From: CAJXSN01 sp947492235
GTDB lineage: Bacteria; Pseudomonadota; Alphaproteobacteria; Sphingomonadales; Sphingomonadaceae
Reading direction: 5' to 3'
Assembly: GCF_042492175.1 (NCBI RefSeq)
Contig: NZ_CP170453.1
Span: 868,001 to 932,000 of the forward strand
Length of the DNA stretch: 64,000 nt
In this document: positions 53,060-61,222 of the stretch, piece by piece
Layout: every line of letters starts with the position of its first letter
Position numbering within the stretch: the first letter of the stretch is position 1
Translations under genes and position numbers: made by a program
The notes under the pieces: generated by a model
What the model saw: only the letters and a program-made list of their open reading frames with translations
Told to the model about the DNA's origin: nothing
The model's database searches: none

Positions 53060-53839
53060 CTAGTCGACCGGATAATCCTTGATAGGCTTCAGCACTCCGT
53101 AGCTCTCGCTTTTGGGCTCGTGGTCCAGTTCGGGAAATTCCAGCGGTTCCGGCTCAACCTGTGTATCCGGCAGCCGGTCCAGCAGATCGCGCACCAGCGT
53201 CAGTCGCCCGCGTTTCTGATCGTTGAAATCGACCAGTGTCCACGGCGCGTGTTCGGTGTGCGTTGCCTCCAGCATCGCCTCGCGCGCCTGCGTGTAGGCA
53301 TCATATTTCCCCCGCGCCGCGAGGTCGATTGGCGAGAGCTTCCAGCGTTTGAGTGGATCGTCCAGCCGCTCTTTCAGGCGCTCTTCCTGCTTCTCCTGAT
53401 CGGTCGTCAGCCAATATTTGAACAGCAGAATGCCATCATCGACCAGCATTCGCTCGAACACCGGAGCCTCGCGCAGGAATTTTGCGACCTCTGCCTCATC
53501 GGCAAAGCCCATCACCTGCTCCACCCCGGCGCGGTTATACCAACTGCGGTCGAACAGCACGATCTCGCCCGCGCTGGGCAGATGCGGGACATAGCGCTGG
53601 AAATACCACTGCGTGCGCTCCTGTTCGCTCGGCTTGGACAGCGCCACAACCCGGGTCTGGCGCGGGTTCAGGCGCCCGCCAACGGCGCGGATTGCCCCGC
53701 CCTTGCCCGCCGTATCGCGGCCTTCGAAAATTACACAGATCCGCTGGCCCGTCGTGCGCGCCCAGCGGGCCATGGCCACCAGTTCCTCTTCCATCGGACC
53801 AAGCAGTTCCTCGTAGGCCTTTTTCTTAAGCTTCGGCAC
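53060..53839 (-). CDS. ppk2: Polyphosphate kinase 2
   Basis: Enzyme of about 259 residues that passes phosphate between polyphosphate and nucleotides. Walker A is FEGRDTAGKGGAI near 40, Walker B is LFDRSWYNRAGVE near 103, and LLFKYWLTTD and PLKRWKLSPIDL are further family blocks. The single-domain length points to class I (preferring ADP/GDP phosphorylation), an inference. I use the GTG at 53839 because AAGGG lies 6 bases before it; the frame runs upstream to 54352, which would overlap the divergent phhA start. It converges with the dehydratase gene. Confidence 0.92.
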   Translation of the reverse strand: MPKLKKKAYEELLGPMEEELVAMARWARTTGQRICVIFEGRDTAGKGGAIRAVGGRLNPRQTRVVALSKPSEQERTQWYFQRYVPHLPSAGEIVLFDRSWYNRAGVEQVMGFADEAEVAKFLREAPVFERMLVDDGILLFKYWLTTDQEKQEERLKERLDDPLKRWKLSPIDLAARGKYDAYTQAREAMLEATHTEHAPWTLVDFNDQKRGRLTLVRDLLDRLPDTQVEPEPLEFPELDHEPKSESYGVLKPIKDYPVD

Positions 53840-53899
53840 ACTACACCCTTCACGAAATTGCCAGCAATCTGCGGCGATGATACCTACATAATCTGCATC

Positions 53900-54838
53900 A
53901 TGGCTACACTCGCAAAAACCGATCAGGATTATTCCGTCCTCCCGCACATGCCGGATGACGTCTTCACCGCGCCGCTGAAGCGCCCCGAACATGTGGGCGA
54001 GGATTGGCTTGAGCCTGCGCAGACGGTCTATGATGGCGAAGACGACGCTATCTGGAATGACCTTTTCGCGCGCCAGATGGAGGTCTTGCCGGGCCGCGCC
54101 GCCACAGCATTCCTGAAAGGATTGGAGCGGCTCGATCTGAGCCGTGGAGGCGTGCCCGAATTTGCCCGCCTCTCGGCCGAGCTGGAGCCGATGACCGGGT
54201 GGAGCGTGGTGCCTGTGCCTATGCTGATCCCCGATCACGTGTTCTTCTGGCATCTGGCCAATCGCCGATTTCCGGCAGGCAATTTCATCCGCACGCGCGA
54301 GACATTCGATTACATTCAGGAGCCGGACGTCTTTCACGACGTATTCGGCCACGTGCCGATGCTGACCGATCCGGTCTATGCCGATTACATGTACGAATAC
54401 GGCAAGGCCGGCTGGAACGCGATGCGCTACAACCGTCTGAAGGCATTGGGCGCGCTTTATTGGTACACGGTCGAGTTTGGCCTGATCGAGGAAGCGGACG
54501 GCATCAGGGCGTACGGCGCAGGGATTCTGTCCGGCCCGACTGAGGCAGTGTTCGCGGTGGAGGCGGAAAGCCCCAACCGGATCATGCTGAATGTCGACCG
54601 GGTGATGCGCACCGATTACGTCATCAGCGATCTGCAGCCGACCTATTTCGTCATAGAAAGCTTCGAAGATCTCTACCGCCAGACGGTGGAGCGCGATTTC
54701 GAGCGGCTGTATCGTAATCTGCCGCCCAGCTTCACCTATGCCAATTCAGCGATCATCGATGTCGATAATTTGGTGCATCGGGGAACGCAGGAATATCTGC
54801 TGCGCGGTGGACGGGGCAGCGGAGCTGCGCCGGTATAA
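53900..54838 (+). CDS. phhA: Phenylalanine 4-monooxygenase
   Basis: Pterin-dependent iron enzyme of 312 residues that makes tyrosine from phenylalanine. The iron ligands are visible: the two His in VFHDVFGHVPML (about 145 and 150) and the Glu in YWYTVEFGLIEE (about 191). Residues DHVFFWHLANRRFPAGNFI, SEAVF-like GPTEAVFAVE and the C-terminal PTYFVIESFEDLY are typical of bacterial PhhA. It lacks the regulatory ACT domain of the animal enzyme. The frame is open far upstream (53120), but that part is antisense to ppk2; the ATG at 53900 is the family start. Gap to ppk2 is 60 bases. Confidence 0.95.
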   Translation: MATLAKTDQDYSVLPHMPDDVFTAPLKRPEHVGEDWLEPAQTVYDGEDDAIWNDLFARQMEVLPGRAATAFLKGLERLDLSRGGVPEFARLSAELEPMTGWSVVPVPMLIPDHVFFWHLANRRFPAGNFIRTRETFDYIQEPDVFHDVFGHVPMLTDPVYADYMYEYGKAGWNAMRYNRLKALGALYWYTVEFGLIEEADGIRAYGAGILSGPTEAVFAVEAESPNRIMLNVDRVMRTDYVISDLQPTYFVIESFEDLYRQTVERDFERLYRNLPPSFTYANSAIIDVDNLVHRGTQEYLLRGGRGSGAAPV

Positions 54839-54873
54839 GCGGACGCTGGCCACTCGGGAAAACAGACGCGACA

Positions 54874-54907
54874 ATAGAAAAGCGGCCCCGGATCGCTCCG
54901 GGACCGC
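54874..54907 (-). terminator. Rho-independent terminator after the acidic lipoprotein
   Basis: On the minus strand, GCGGTCCCGGA and TCCGGGGCCGC pair over eleven bases with a four-base loop, followed by TTTTCTATT. It ends the lipoprotein transcript shortly after its stop at 54944. The plus strand has no T tract, so phhA relies on something else. Confidence 0.85.
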
Positions 54908-54943
54908 CAATCTAACGGTTCGAAACCGCGAAGCGAAAACTTC

Positions 54944-55204
54944 TTACGAAGCGGCTTCGTCCATGGTTTCGCCTTCTTCTTCCATGGCGTCAGCCGTGTC
55001 TTCGGCTTCGTCGACCATTGCGTCGGCTTCGTCGCCAGTGATTTCGCCGGCTTCTTCCATCGCGTCTGCTTCGGCTTCGGTTGCTTCAACCATTTCTTCG
55101 CCGGCATCTTCCATAGCTTCTTCGTTGGCACCGTCGCATGCGGCGAGGCCGAGGCTGAGAGCGGCTGCGGTGGCGACCATGGCGGTCTTGCTTGTGAACT
55201 TCAT
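54944..55204 (-). CDS. Small acidic lipoprotein
   Basis: Protein of 86 residues with lipobox GLAAC (Cys about 23). The mature part is almost only Glu, Asp, Ala, Met and Gly, built from degenerate units such as EAMEDAGEEM, EADAMEEAGE, DEADAMVDEAE and ADAMEEEGETMDE; it should be a long acidic helix or disordered. AAGGGG lies 8 bases before the ATG at 55204. Two operator-like palindromes are just upstream. Function unknown; the acidic word pattern resembles the 47891 lipoprotein. Confidence 0.8.
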   Translation of the reverse strand: MKFTSKTAMVATAAALSLGLAACDGANEEAMEDAGEEMVEATEAEADAMEEAGEITGDEADAMVDEAEDTADAMEEEGETMDEAAS

Positions 55205-55217
55205 TTCAATTCCCCTT

Positions 55218-55241
55218 GATTCGGACGAATCCAAATTTGGA
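55218..55241 (-). promoter_or_regulatory. Two palindromes before the acidic lipoprotein
   Basis: GATTC-GGAC-GAATC (55218-55231) overlaps the perfect 12-base palindrome TCCAAATTTGGA (55230-55241). They lie 14 to 37 bases before the start codon, where an operator or an RNA hairpin would act. No regulator is assigned. Confidence 0.4.
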
Positions 55242-55295
55242 CTCGCTTAGGACATGACAGCAGGCTGCACCTTGAGTCCAGCGTCTTAAGAACAA

Positions 55296-55550
55296 TCACC
55301 GGATTTCAGTGCGTTGGAACACCCGATAGAGCACGAGACCAATGCCGCTGCCGGCGATACCGGCAAACAGACCAATCGGGCTGAGGCTGGTCACTGCCTC
55401 GCCGCTGCTGATCGCCAGGCCAGCGAGCAACGAACCTCCCGATCCAATCAGGATGTGCATTCCCACCCGCTGGGCATCTTCGATATTGAGGATAATCGTC
55501 ACCAGCCAGCCGAGAACGGCCCCGATGACAATCAGGATTACCAAACCCAT
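55296..55550 (-). CDS. GlsB/YeaQ/YmgE family stress-response membrane protein
   Basis: Small membrane protein of 84 residues with three hydrophobic helices, beginning MGLVILIVIGAVLGWLVTII, then GMHILIGSGGSLLAGLAI with the family Gly-rich loop and GLFAGIAGSGIGLVLYRVF. It belongs to the transglycosylase-associated (GlsB/YeaQ) family, induced under general stress in many bacteria; the biochemical role is not settled. A perfect EcfG-type promoter lies 29-53 bases upstream, supporting stress control. The frame is open to 55619, but the ATG at 55550 is the family start. Confidence 0.88.
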   Translation of the reverse strand: MGLVILIVIGAVLGWLVTIILNIEDAQRVGMHILIGSGGSLLAGLAISSGEAVTSLSPIGLFAGIAGSGIGLVLYRVFQRTEIR

Positions 55551-55578
55551 GAAAATTCTCTGCGTGTCATGCAGAATA

Positions 55579-55603
55579 AACGAAAAGGCGCTGGGCGCGT
55601 TCC
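55579..55603 (-). promoter_or_regulatory. EcfG (general stress sigma factor) promoter
   Basis: Minus-strand GGAAC (55599-55603), a 16-base spacer and CGTT (55579-55582) match the alphaproteobacterial EcfG consensus exactly. It points at the GlsB/YeaQ gene whose ATG is at 55550. Confidence 0.8.
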
Positions 55604-55651
55604 GGGAAATTTGCTGCAATGCACCAAGCGCTTCAAATCATAGCAGTAATT

Positions 55652-56458
55652 TTACGTCATGAACCACGCGATGAACGCTCCGCCCAGCAGAATCCGGTAC
55701 CAAGCGAACGGGGCAAAGCCGCGCTTGCTGACATAAGCCACAAACGCCTTGATCACCGCGAGCGCCACGACGAAGGCGGCAGTGAAGCCCAGCGCGATCT
55801 CCGTCCAGCCAATCGTCGCCTCGCCCGCCAGCAGAGCCGGATCATCGAGAATCTTTACCGTGGCCGCGCCCAGCATGGTCGGCACCGCGAGGAAGAAGGA
55901 GAACTCCGCCGCCGTCTTGCGCCCCACGCCCATGGCCAGCGCGCCCATGATCGTCGCGCCTGAACGGCTGGTGCCGGGGATCATCGCGAGGCACTGGACA
56001 CAGCCGACCGCCAGAGCGGTTTTGGCCGACATGCCCGCGACGCCGGTATCTTCGCGCGGGGGGATCACCTTCTCCAACACCAGAATGGCGATTCCGCCCA
56101 CAATCAGGGCAACTGCGACCACCATCGGCGTCTCCAGCATCGCGTCGATCGCGTCTTTCGCCATCAGCCCGATAATCGCAGCGGGCACGAAGCCGAGCAG
56201 GATGTTGCGCACGAACCGGAGGGATTGCTCTTCGCGCCGCAGCAGGCCCATCCCCATGTTCCAGAAGGTGCCGAAATAGGCGACCACCACCGCCAGGATA
56301 GCGCCCAGCTGGATGACGATGTTGAACTGCCTCCATTCCGCCGGATCATACCCGAACCACGCCTGCGCGAGGATCAGGTGGCCGGTGGAGGAAACGGGCA
56401 GAAACTCGGTCAGCCCCTCAAGGATGCCGAGCAGGATGGCGGTAATCGTGTTGTCCAT
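55652..56458 (-). CDS. uppP: Undecaprenyl-diphosphatase UppP (BacA)
   Basis: Membrane enzyme of 268 residues that recycles the lipid carrier for peptidoglycan by dephosphorylating undecaprenyl diphosphate; overexpression gives bacitracin resistance. The signatures are EGLTEFLPVSSTGHLIL near 13-29 and the second active-site element MIPGTSRSGATI near 165. Seven or eight helices can be seen. In-frame ATGs at 56458 and 56473 both fit, neither with a good ribosome site; I list the shorter. It lies downstream of the hairpin array. Confidence 0.95.
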   Translation of the reverse strand: MDNTITAILLGILEGLTEFLPVSSTGHLILAQAWFGYDPAEWRQFNIVIQLGAILAVVVAYFGTFWNMGMGLLRREEQSLRFVRNILLGFVPAAIIGLMAKDAIDAMLETPMVVAVALIVGGIAILVLEKVIPPREDTGVAGMSAKTALAVGCVQCLAMIPGTSRSGATIMGALAMGVGRKTAAEFSFFLAVPTMLGAATVKILDDPALLAGEATIGWTEIALGFTAAFVVALAVIKAFVAYVSKRGFAPFAWYRILLGGAFIAWFMT

Positions 56459-56556
56459 AGCGGTGAGGTCCATGGACAATGGAGGGAATGTGTCAACTTT
56501 TGATTGGCCTCAAGCGCCGGCGGTCGCATTCGCTCCCTTAGGCTATCCTCGCTCAT

Positions 56557-56820
56557 GCGACCTGAAGGTCGCGTCGCTGCGGGCGGCCGGTCGGCCTGTG
56601 TCGGTCGCTGGTCGCGACCAAGATCATTCGAGAACTAAGCAGTTTGGCGAAATGCTCGGCGCCAAGCCGTACAGGCTTGGACCGATCTCCGTCGCAACAG
56701 GCCATATCGCTGCGGAACTCGGCCTGCGACCAGCAGGCCGCAAGGCCACGCGGCCGCCCCGCAGGTGCTCGACCCGCAGGGTCGAAACAGCACCGAGGAC
56801 GAACCCGCGGATGCGGGTTC
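56557..56820. repeat. Array of seven short hairpins (intergenic palindromic island)
   Basis: The 432-base gap between the M13 peptidase and uppP has no credible gene, but carries a run of perfect inverted repeats: GCGACC/GGTCGC (56557-56572), GGCCG/CGGCC (56585-56596), GGTCGC/GCGACC (56603-56619, containing the palindrome TGGTCGCGACCA), CCAAGCC/GGCTTGG (56662-56680), CGGCCTGC/GCAGGCCG (56720-56740), GGTGCT-CGACCC/GGGTCG-AGCACC (56764-56794) and GAACCCGC/GCGGGTTC (56801-56820). Arms are 5-12 bases with loops of 2 to 5. It looks like a dispersed repeat of the REP type or a highly folded leader. Confidence 0.75.
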
Positions 56821-56890
56821 ATGAAACAAACAAACTCCTTCCGGTGCGCGGGGGTTCAGCAATCACCCCACGCCCCGGTACAGAATTACC

Positions 56891-59092
56891 TCACCAAATC
56901 CGCACACGCTCCTCGGGCGGAATATACATCGCGTCGTCTTCGGTGATGCCGAAGGCTTCATACCATTCGTCGAAATTGCGCACGATGCCATTGGTCCGGT
57001 ATTTGGTCGGGCTGTGTGGCCCTCTGCGGATTTGGGTCCGCAGCGCATCTTCGCGGTACTGGCCGCGCCACACCTGCGCCCAGGCGAGGAAGAAGCGCTG
57101 GTCACCGGTCAGCCCGTCGAGCACCGGAACCTCCTGCCCCTCTGTGGCCAGCTTGTAGGCGCGGTAAGCCATCGAGAGACCACCCAGATCGCCGATGTTC
57201 TCGCCCAGTGCGAGGCGGCCATTCACACAGGTCTCGCCATCATCCAGCGGGCAGAACTCGTTGTACTGCGCCACCAGACGGTCACCCAGCGCATCGAAGT
57301 TTGCGCGATCTTCTTCGGTCCACCAATTGCGCAGCGCACCGCTGGCGTCGGACTTCGAACCCTGATCGTCGAAACCGTGGCCGATCTCGTGCCCGATCAC
57401 ACCGCCGATTGCGCCGTAATTGATCGCCAGATCGGCATCTTTGCCAAAGAACGGCTGTTGCAGAATGCCCGCCGGGAAGACGATCTCGTTCTTGGTCGGA
57501 TTGTAATAGGCGTTCACCGTCTGGGGCAGCATGAACCATTCGGTCCGATCGATCGGTCCACCCAGCTTGGACAGATTGTCGGCCAGCGCCCACTCGGCAG
57601 AGGCCATGTTGTTGGCCAGCGGATCGTCGCCCGAGATCGCCAGACCTTCATAGGTTTCCAGATTGTCGCGGTAGCCGATCTTTGGATCGAAGCTGTCGAG
57701 CTTGGCCATCGCCTCGACCTTGGTCGCATCGGACATCCAGTCGATTTCTTCCAGCGATTCGGCCAGCGCAACGCGCAGATTGGCGACCAGCTCATCCATC
57801 GAAGCTTTGCTTTCGGGCGGGAAATACCGCTCGACATAAGACGCGCCCAGCAATTCGCCCAGCATGCCTTCGGTCGCGCTCACGGCACGTTTCCAGCGCT
57901 CACGCTGCTCGGGAATGCCGTTCAGCTTGGTGCTGTAGAAAGCGAAATTCGCCTCGTCGATCCGCTTGGGCAAGACGGCTGCATTGCCCGAGAGGAAGCC
58001 TTTGATCGTCCACGCCTGCAGCACGTCCATCGGCGCACTCGCCAGCAATTCAAACATCGCAGGCGTTCCGCCGCCGATCTTGGCAATGGTTTCCTCGTCC
58101 AGTTCCAGCTCGGCCAGACGCTCGGCCGACGGGGGCATATCGCCGACAATGAAGCGGTCCGACTTGTCGAAGCCGGTGGTCGCCAGCATCGTGGCGACGG
58201 GGAAGGCATCGGACAGGCCCTGCAATTCTTCCGGCGTCAGCGCGGTGTAGGTCAGGTCGCGATTGCGGCGCACGGTGCGGTCCCACGCCACCTTGCGGGC
58301 AAAGCTGTCTTCCAGATCATAGACCCGCTGCGCCATCGCGGCGGGGTCGTCATAGCCAGCCTCGGTCATCAGGAAGGTGAGATATTCCTGATAGGCGGCG
58401 CGGATCGACAGGCCCTTTTCGGTCTCGTCGAAATAATACTCACGGTCGGGCATGCCGAGCCCGCCGGAGCCGACATAGACCGAGTAGCGGGTCGGCTCTT
58501 TCGAATCGACATTGACGAAGCCGCCCAGGGGCGAGGGATAGCCCGGCGTGCTCCACAGCGTGACCAGCTCGGTCAGCGTTTCCGCGCCTTCAATCGCCTC
58601 GAGATAAGGCTGTGCCGGGGCGAGGCCCGCAGCCTCGATGGCATCGGTGTCGAGGAAGGCGTTGTAGCCATCGACGATGCGCTTCTCGTTTGCGGTCAGT
58701 TCGGCCACCGGCTTGGCCGTCAGATCGTCGATCACGGCCTTCACGTCTTCGGTCGATTTCTCGCGCAGCAGATCGAATGCACCGAAGCGCGCACGGTCGG
58801 AGGGCAGCGGGTTCTCATCCAGCCATGTCTGGTTGGCGTAAGCGAAGAAGTCGTCGCCCGGATCGATGTCTTCGGACAGATAGCGCGGATCGAAGCCCCA
58901 TTCCCCGAAGCTCATGCTCGGCTTTGGTGGCTCGGCCATTTCGCCATCGGGCAGAGTGGGTGTTCCCGGAACCGGCGCTTCTGCGGATGTTGCGTCGGTC
59001 TCGGCGTCCTGCGCACTGGCGAGAGCGGGGGCAGGCGCGGCGAGCGCCAGTGCAAGCACACTGGCGGAAGTGGCGATGGCTGTACGGATCAT
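56891..59092 (-). CDS. M13 family zinc metallopeptidase (PepO/neprilysin type)
   Basis: Exported peptidase of 733 residues. A signal peptide ends near APALASAQ, followed by a proline-rich stretch. The N-terminal M13 part starts DIDPGDDFFAYANQTWLDENP; the catalytic part has the zinc motif GGVIGHEIGHGFDDQGSKSD near 565, the third ligand in LALGENIGDLGGLSMAY near 625 and NAYYNPTKNEIVFPAGILQQP. It ends in the family block RVRIW with a C-terminal Trp. It digests peptides in the periplasm or outside. AAGGGGA is 11 bases before the ATG. Confidence 0.93.
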   Translation of the reverse strand: MIRTAIATSASVLALALAAPAPALASAQDAETDATSAEAPVPGTPTLPDGEMAEPPKPSMSFGEWGFDPRYLSEDIDPGDDFFAYANQTWLDENPLPSDRARFGAFDLLREKSTEDVKAVIDDLTAKPVAELTANEKRIVDGYNAFLDTDAIEAAGLAPAQPYLEAIEGAETLTELVTLWSTPGYPSPLGGFVNVDSKEPTRYSVYVGSGGLGMPDREYYFDETEKGLSIRAAYQEYLTFLMTEAGYDDPAAMAQRVYDLEDSFARKVAWDRTVRRNRDLTYTALTPEELQGLSDAFPVATMLATTGFDKSDRFIVGDMPPSAERLAELELDEETIAKIGGGTPAMFELLASAPMDVLQAWTIKGFLSGNAAVLPKRIDEANFAFYSTKLNGIPEQRERWKRAVSATEGMLGELLGASYVERYFPPESKASMDELVANLRVALAESLEEIDWMSDATKVEAMAKLDSFDPKIGYRDNLETYEGLAISGDDPLANNMASAEWALADNLSKLGGPIDRTEWFMLPQTVNAYYNPTKNEIVFPAGILQQPFFGKDADLAINYGAIGGVIGHEIGHGFDDQGSKSDASGALRNWWTEEDRANFDALGDRLVAQYNEFCPLDDGETCVNGRLALGENIGDLGGLSMAYRAYKLATEGQEVPVLDGLTGDQRFFLAWAQVWRGQYREDALRTQIRRGPHSPTKYRTNGIVRNFDEWYEAFGITEDDAMYIPPEERVRIW

Positions 59093-59209
59093 ATCTGGAG
59101 CGTCCCCTTGGTAAATCTATGGGTCCCGGCATAGCCGATATCGGCCAGCAGCGGGTGCATTCGTCGGATGGATATGCCGCCCGTCGATTGAGCGGCACGT
59201 GAATGGAGA

Positions 59210-61048
59210 TCAGGCCGCTGCATTCGTGCCCAATTCGTCCGGCGCGTCGAATTGCAGCGAGGCCAGCCGGGCATACAATCCGCCATTCGCAATGAGCTGC
59301 GAATGGCGGCCCTGTTCGACAATCCTGCCGTTTTCCATCACCACAATCCGGTCCGCCGCCCGCACCGTGGCGAGCCGATGGGCGATCACCAGCGTCGTGC
59401 GCCCGCGCATCAGATGATCGAGCGCATCCTGCACCAGCCGCTCGCTTTCAGCATCCAGCGCGCTGGTCGCTTCGTCGAGCAGCAGGATCGGCGCATCGCG
59501 CAGAACCGCGCGGGCAATCGCGATGCGTTGTTGTTGCCCGCCCGAAAGCCGGGTGCCGTCTTCGCCCAGAAACGTGTCGAGCCCCTGCGGCAGATCGCGC
59601 AGGAAATCCTCGGCATTGGCCGCGCGCGCAGCCTCCCAGATTTCCTCGTCGCTCGCGGCCCAATTGCCATAGCGCAGATTATCGCGCGCATCGGCGCTGA
59701 ACAGCACGCCATCCTGCGGGACCAGCGCCATCCGGTCGCGGACCTGCGCCGGGTCGAGACTGGTCAGCGGGACGCCGTCGAGGCGCACCGTGCCCGCCTG
59801 CGGATCGTAAAACCGCTCGGCCAGCTGGAAAATCGTCGACTTGCCTGCGCCCGACGGGCCAACAATCGCCACGGTTTCGCCCGGCTCGACTTCCAGCGAG
59901 AACCCCTCTAGCGCATTGGTCTCCGGCCGGGTGGGATACTGGAAAGTGACGCCCCGGAACGACAAGCTGCCGCGCGGGGGCTCTGGCAATTTCTCGGGCC
60001 GGTCGGGCGGCGCAATGCCAGGTTGGGCGACCAGCAATTCATTCAGACGGCTGGCGGCCCCAGCCCCGCGCAGCAGATCGCCATACACCTCGGTCAGCGA
60101 GCCGAACGAGCCTGCGACCAGTCCGCCGGTAATCACGAACGCAGCAATCGCCCCGCTGGAAATCTCGCCCGACGAAACGCCGATGGCCCCGCGCCACATC
60201 AGCAGGGTGATGGAGCCGAAAATCAGCAGGATGATGATCGAGGTCATCGCCGCACGGATCGCAATGCGGCGCTTCGCCACGGTGAAAATCCGCTCCACCG
60301 CGTCGCCGAAACGCGTGGTCTCGCGCCGTTCCTGCCCAAAGGCCTGAACGATCTTCATCGCCGAGAGCACTTCGGTCACCATCGCGCCCACATCGGCCAC
60401 GCGGTCCTGGCTATCGCGCGAGACATTGCGCAGCCGCCGCCCGAATATCGTGATGGGAATGACAACGGCAGGGATCACCAGCGTCATCCCCAGCGTGAGC
60501 GAGGGCGCGAGGTAAAACAGGTAAGCCGTACCGCCCAGTGCCATCAGCAGATTGCGCAAGGCGACCGATACGGTGGTGCCGACCACCTGCTCGATAATCG
60601 CGGTGTCGCTGGTCATCCGGCTGCTGATTTCCTTGGGGCTGTTGGTCTCGAAAAAGCCCGGCTCTTGCCGCAGAAGATTGGCGTGCACTTTCTTGCGCAA
60701 ATCCGCGACCACCCGCTCGCCAATCCAGCTGACGAAATAGAAGCGCATCGCGGTGCCCAGCGCCAGCACGCCGACAATCATCAGCAGATATTCGAACCAC
60801 CGCCCGATATCCGCCGGGTCGCCGCCAGCCGCGAAGCCGCGATCGATAATCAGCTTGAATCCCGCCGGAATGGCCAAAGTGGCCGCCGCCGTCACCAACA
60901 GTGCGATCAAAGCAAGTGCGATCTTGTCCGGATATTTGGCCGTTTCCCGGTACACCATGCGCAGCGGGCCGAGCGATCGGCTCTTGGGCGCGGCCCGATG
61001 AGCATCCGGGTCCGTACCGGTGGTTTGTGATGTTTCGGGAATAGCCAT
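59210..61048 (-). CDS. ABC exporter, fused membrane and ATPase domains (MsbA-like)
   Basis: Half-transporter of 612 residues. Residues about 40-330 form six helices typical of type I ABC exporters, and the ATPase domain follows: Walker A GPSGAGKST near 396, signature LSGGQQQRIAIARA near 505, Walker B ILLLDEATSALDAESE, D-loop and VIAHRLATV. It works as a homodimer; the cargo, lipid or drug, is unknown. The N-terminal 30 residues are polar and Pro/Arg-rich. It is followed by the M13 gene 118 bases later and is divergent from phaZ. Confidence 0.9.
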   Translation of the reverse strand: MAIPETSQTTGTDPDAHRAAPKSRSLGPLRMVYRETAKYPDKIALALIALLVTAAATLAIPAGFKLIIDRGFAAGGDPADIGRWFEYLLMIVGVLALGTAMRFYFVSWIGERVVADLRKKVHANLLRQEPGFFETNSPKEISSRMTSDTAIIEQVVGTTVSVALRNLLMALGGTAYLFYLAPSLTLGMTLVIPAVVIPITIFGRRLRNVSRDSQDRVADVGAMVTEVLSAMKIVQAFGQERRETTRFGDAVERIFTVAKRRIAIRAAMTSIIILLIFGSITLLMWRGAIGVSSGEISSGAIAAFVITGGLVAGSFGSLTEVYGDLLRGAGAASRLNELLVAQPGIAPPDRPEKLPEPPRGSLSFRGVTFQYPTRPETNALEGFSLEVEPGETVAIVGPSGAGKSTIFQLAERFYDPQAGTVRLDGVPLTSLDPAQVRDRMALVPQDGVLFSADARDNLRYGNWAASDEEIWEAARAANAEDFLRDLPQGLDTFLGEDGTRLSGGQQQRIAIARAVLRDAPILLLDEATSALDAESERLVQDALDHLMRGRTTLVIAHRLATVRAADRIVVMENGRIVEQGRHSQLIANGGLYARLASLQFDAPDELGTNAAA

Positions 61049-61118
61049 GTTTTGTCTGTTACTGGCTATCTAGGGTTTGCCGGGGCGTAAATCCACCGCC
61101 CGTTAGGCCGTATCAGGT

Positions 61119-61135
61119 ATTGTGCATTGCACAAT
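61119..61135 (+). promoter_or_regulatory. 17-base palindrome upstream of phaZ
   Basis: ATTGTGCA-T-TGCACAAT is a perfect inverted repeat, the best operator candidate in the window. It lies in the 154-base gap between the ABC exporter and phaZ, 68-84 bases before the phaZ start. PhaR-type regulators of polyhydroxyalkanoate genes bind TGC-rich palindromes, so PhaR is a candidate; this is an inference. Confidence 0.55.
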
Positions 61136-61168
61136 CAGCGCAGGACGCCCATCATAAGGAGGACGGTG

Positions 61169-61222
61169 ATGCTCCGAGAAGAGCATCCGCAGGGGACGAA
61201 CAGTGCTTTACAAAGCTTATGA
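61169..61222 (+). CDS. Possible 17-codon leader ORF overlapping phaZ
   Basis: ATG at 61169 follows a perfect AAGGAGG (61156-61162) with 6-base spacing, and encodes MLREEHPQGTNSALQSL before a TGA inside phaZ. It is in another frame than phaZ and covers its GTG. The hairpin GATGCTC/GAGCATC (61168-61187) includes its start codon. Evidence is the strong ribosome site only. Confidence 0.35.
   Translation: MLREEHPQGTNSALQSL

Noticed and set aside
54915..54927. GGTTCGAA resembling a tRNA T-arm
   Set aside because: It is a short palindrome with no acceptor, D or anticodon arms around it.
56313..57158. Plus-strand ORF of 281 codons through the hairpin island
   Set aside because: No ribosome site, crosses the uppP start and M13 end, and reads through palindromes; no domain visible.
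57014..59134. Plus-strand ORF of 706 codons opposite the M13 peptidase
   Set aside because: Shadow frame of a clear HEIGH metallopeptidase; long only because of GC-rich codon bias.
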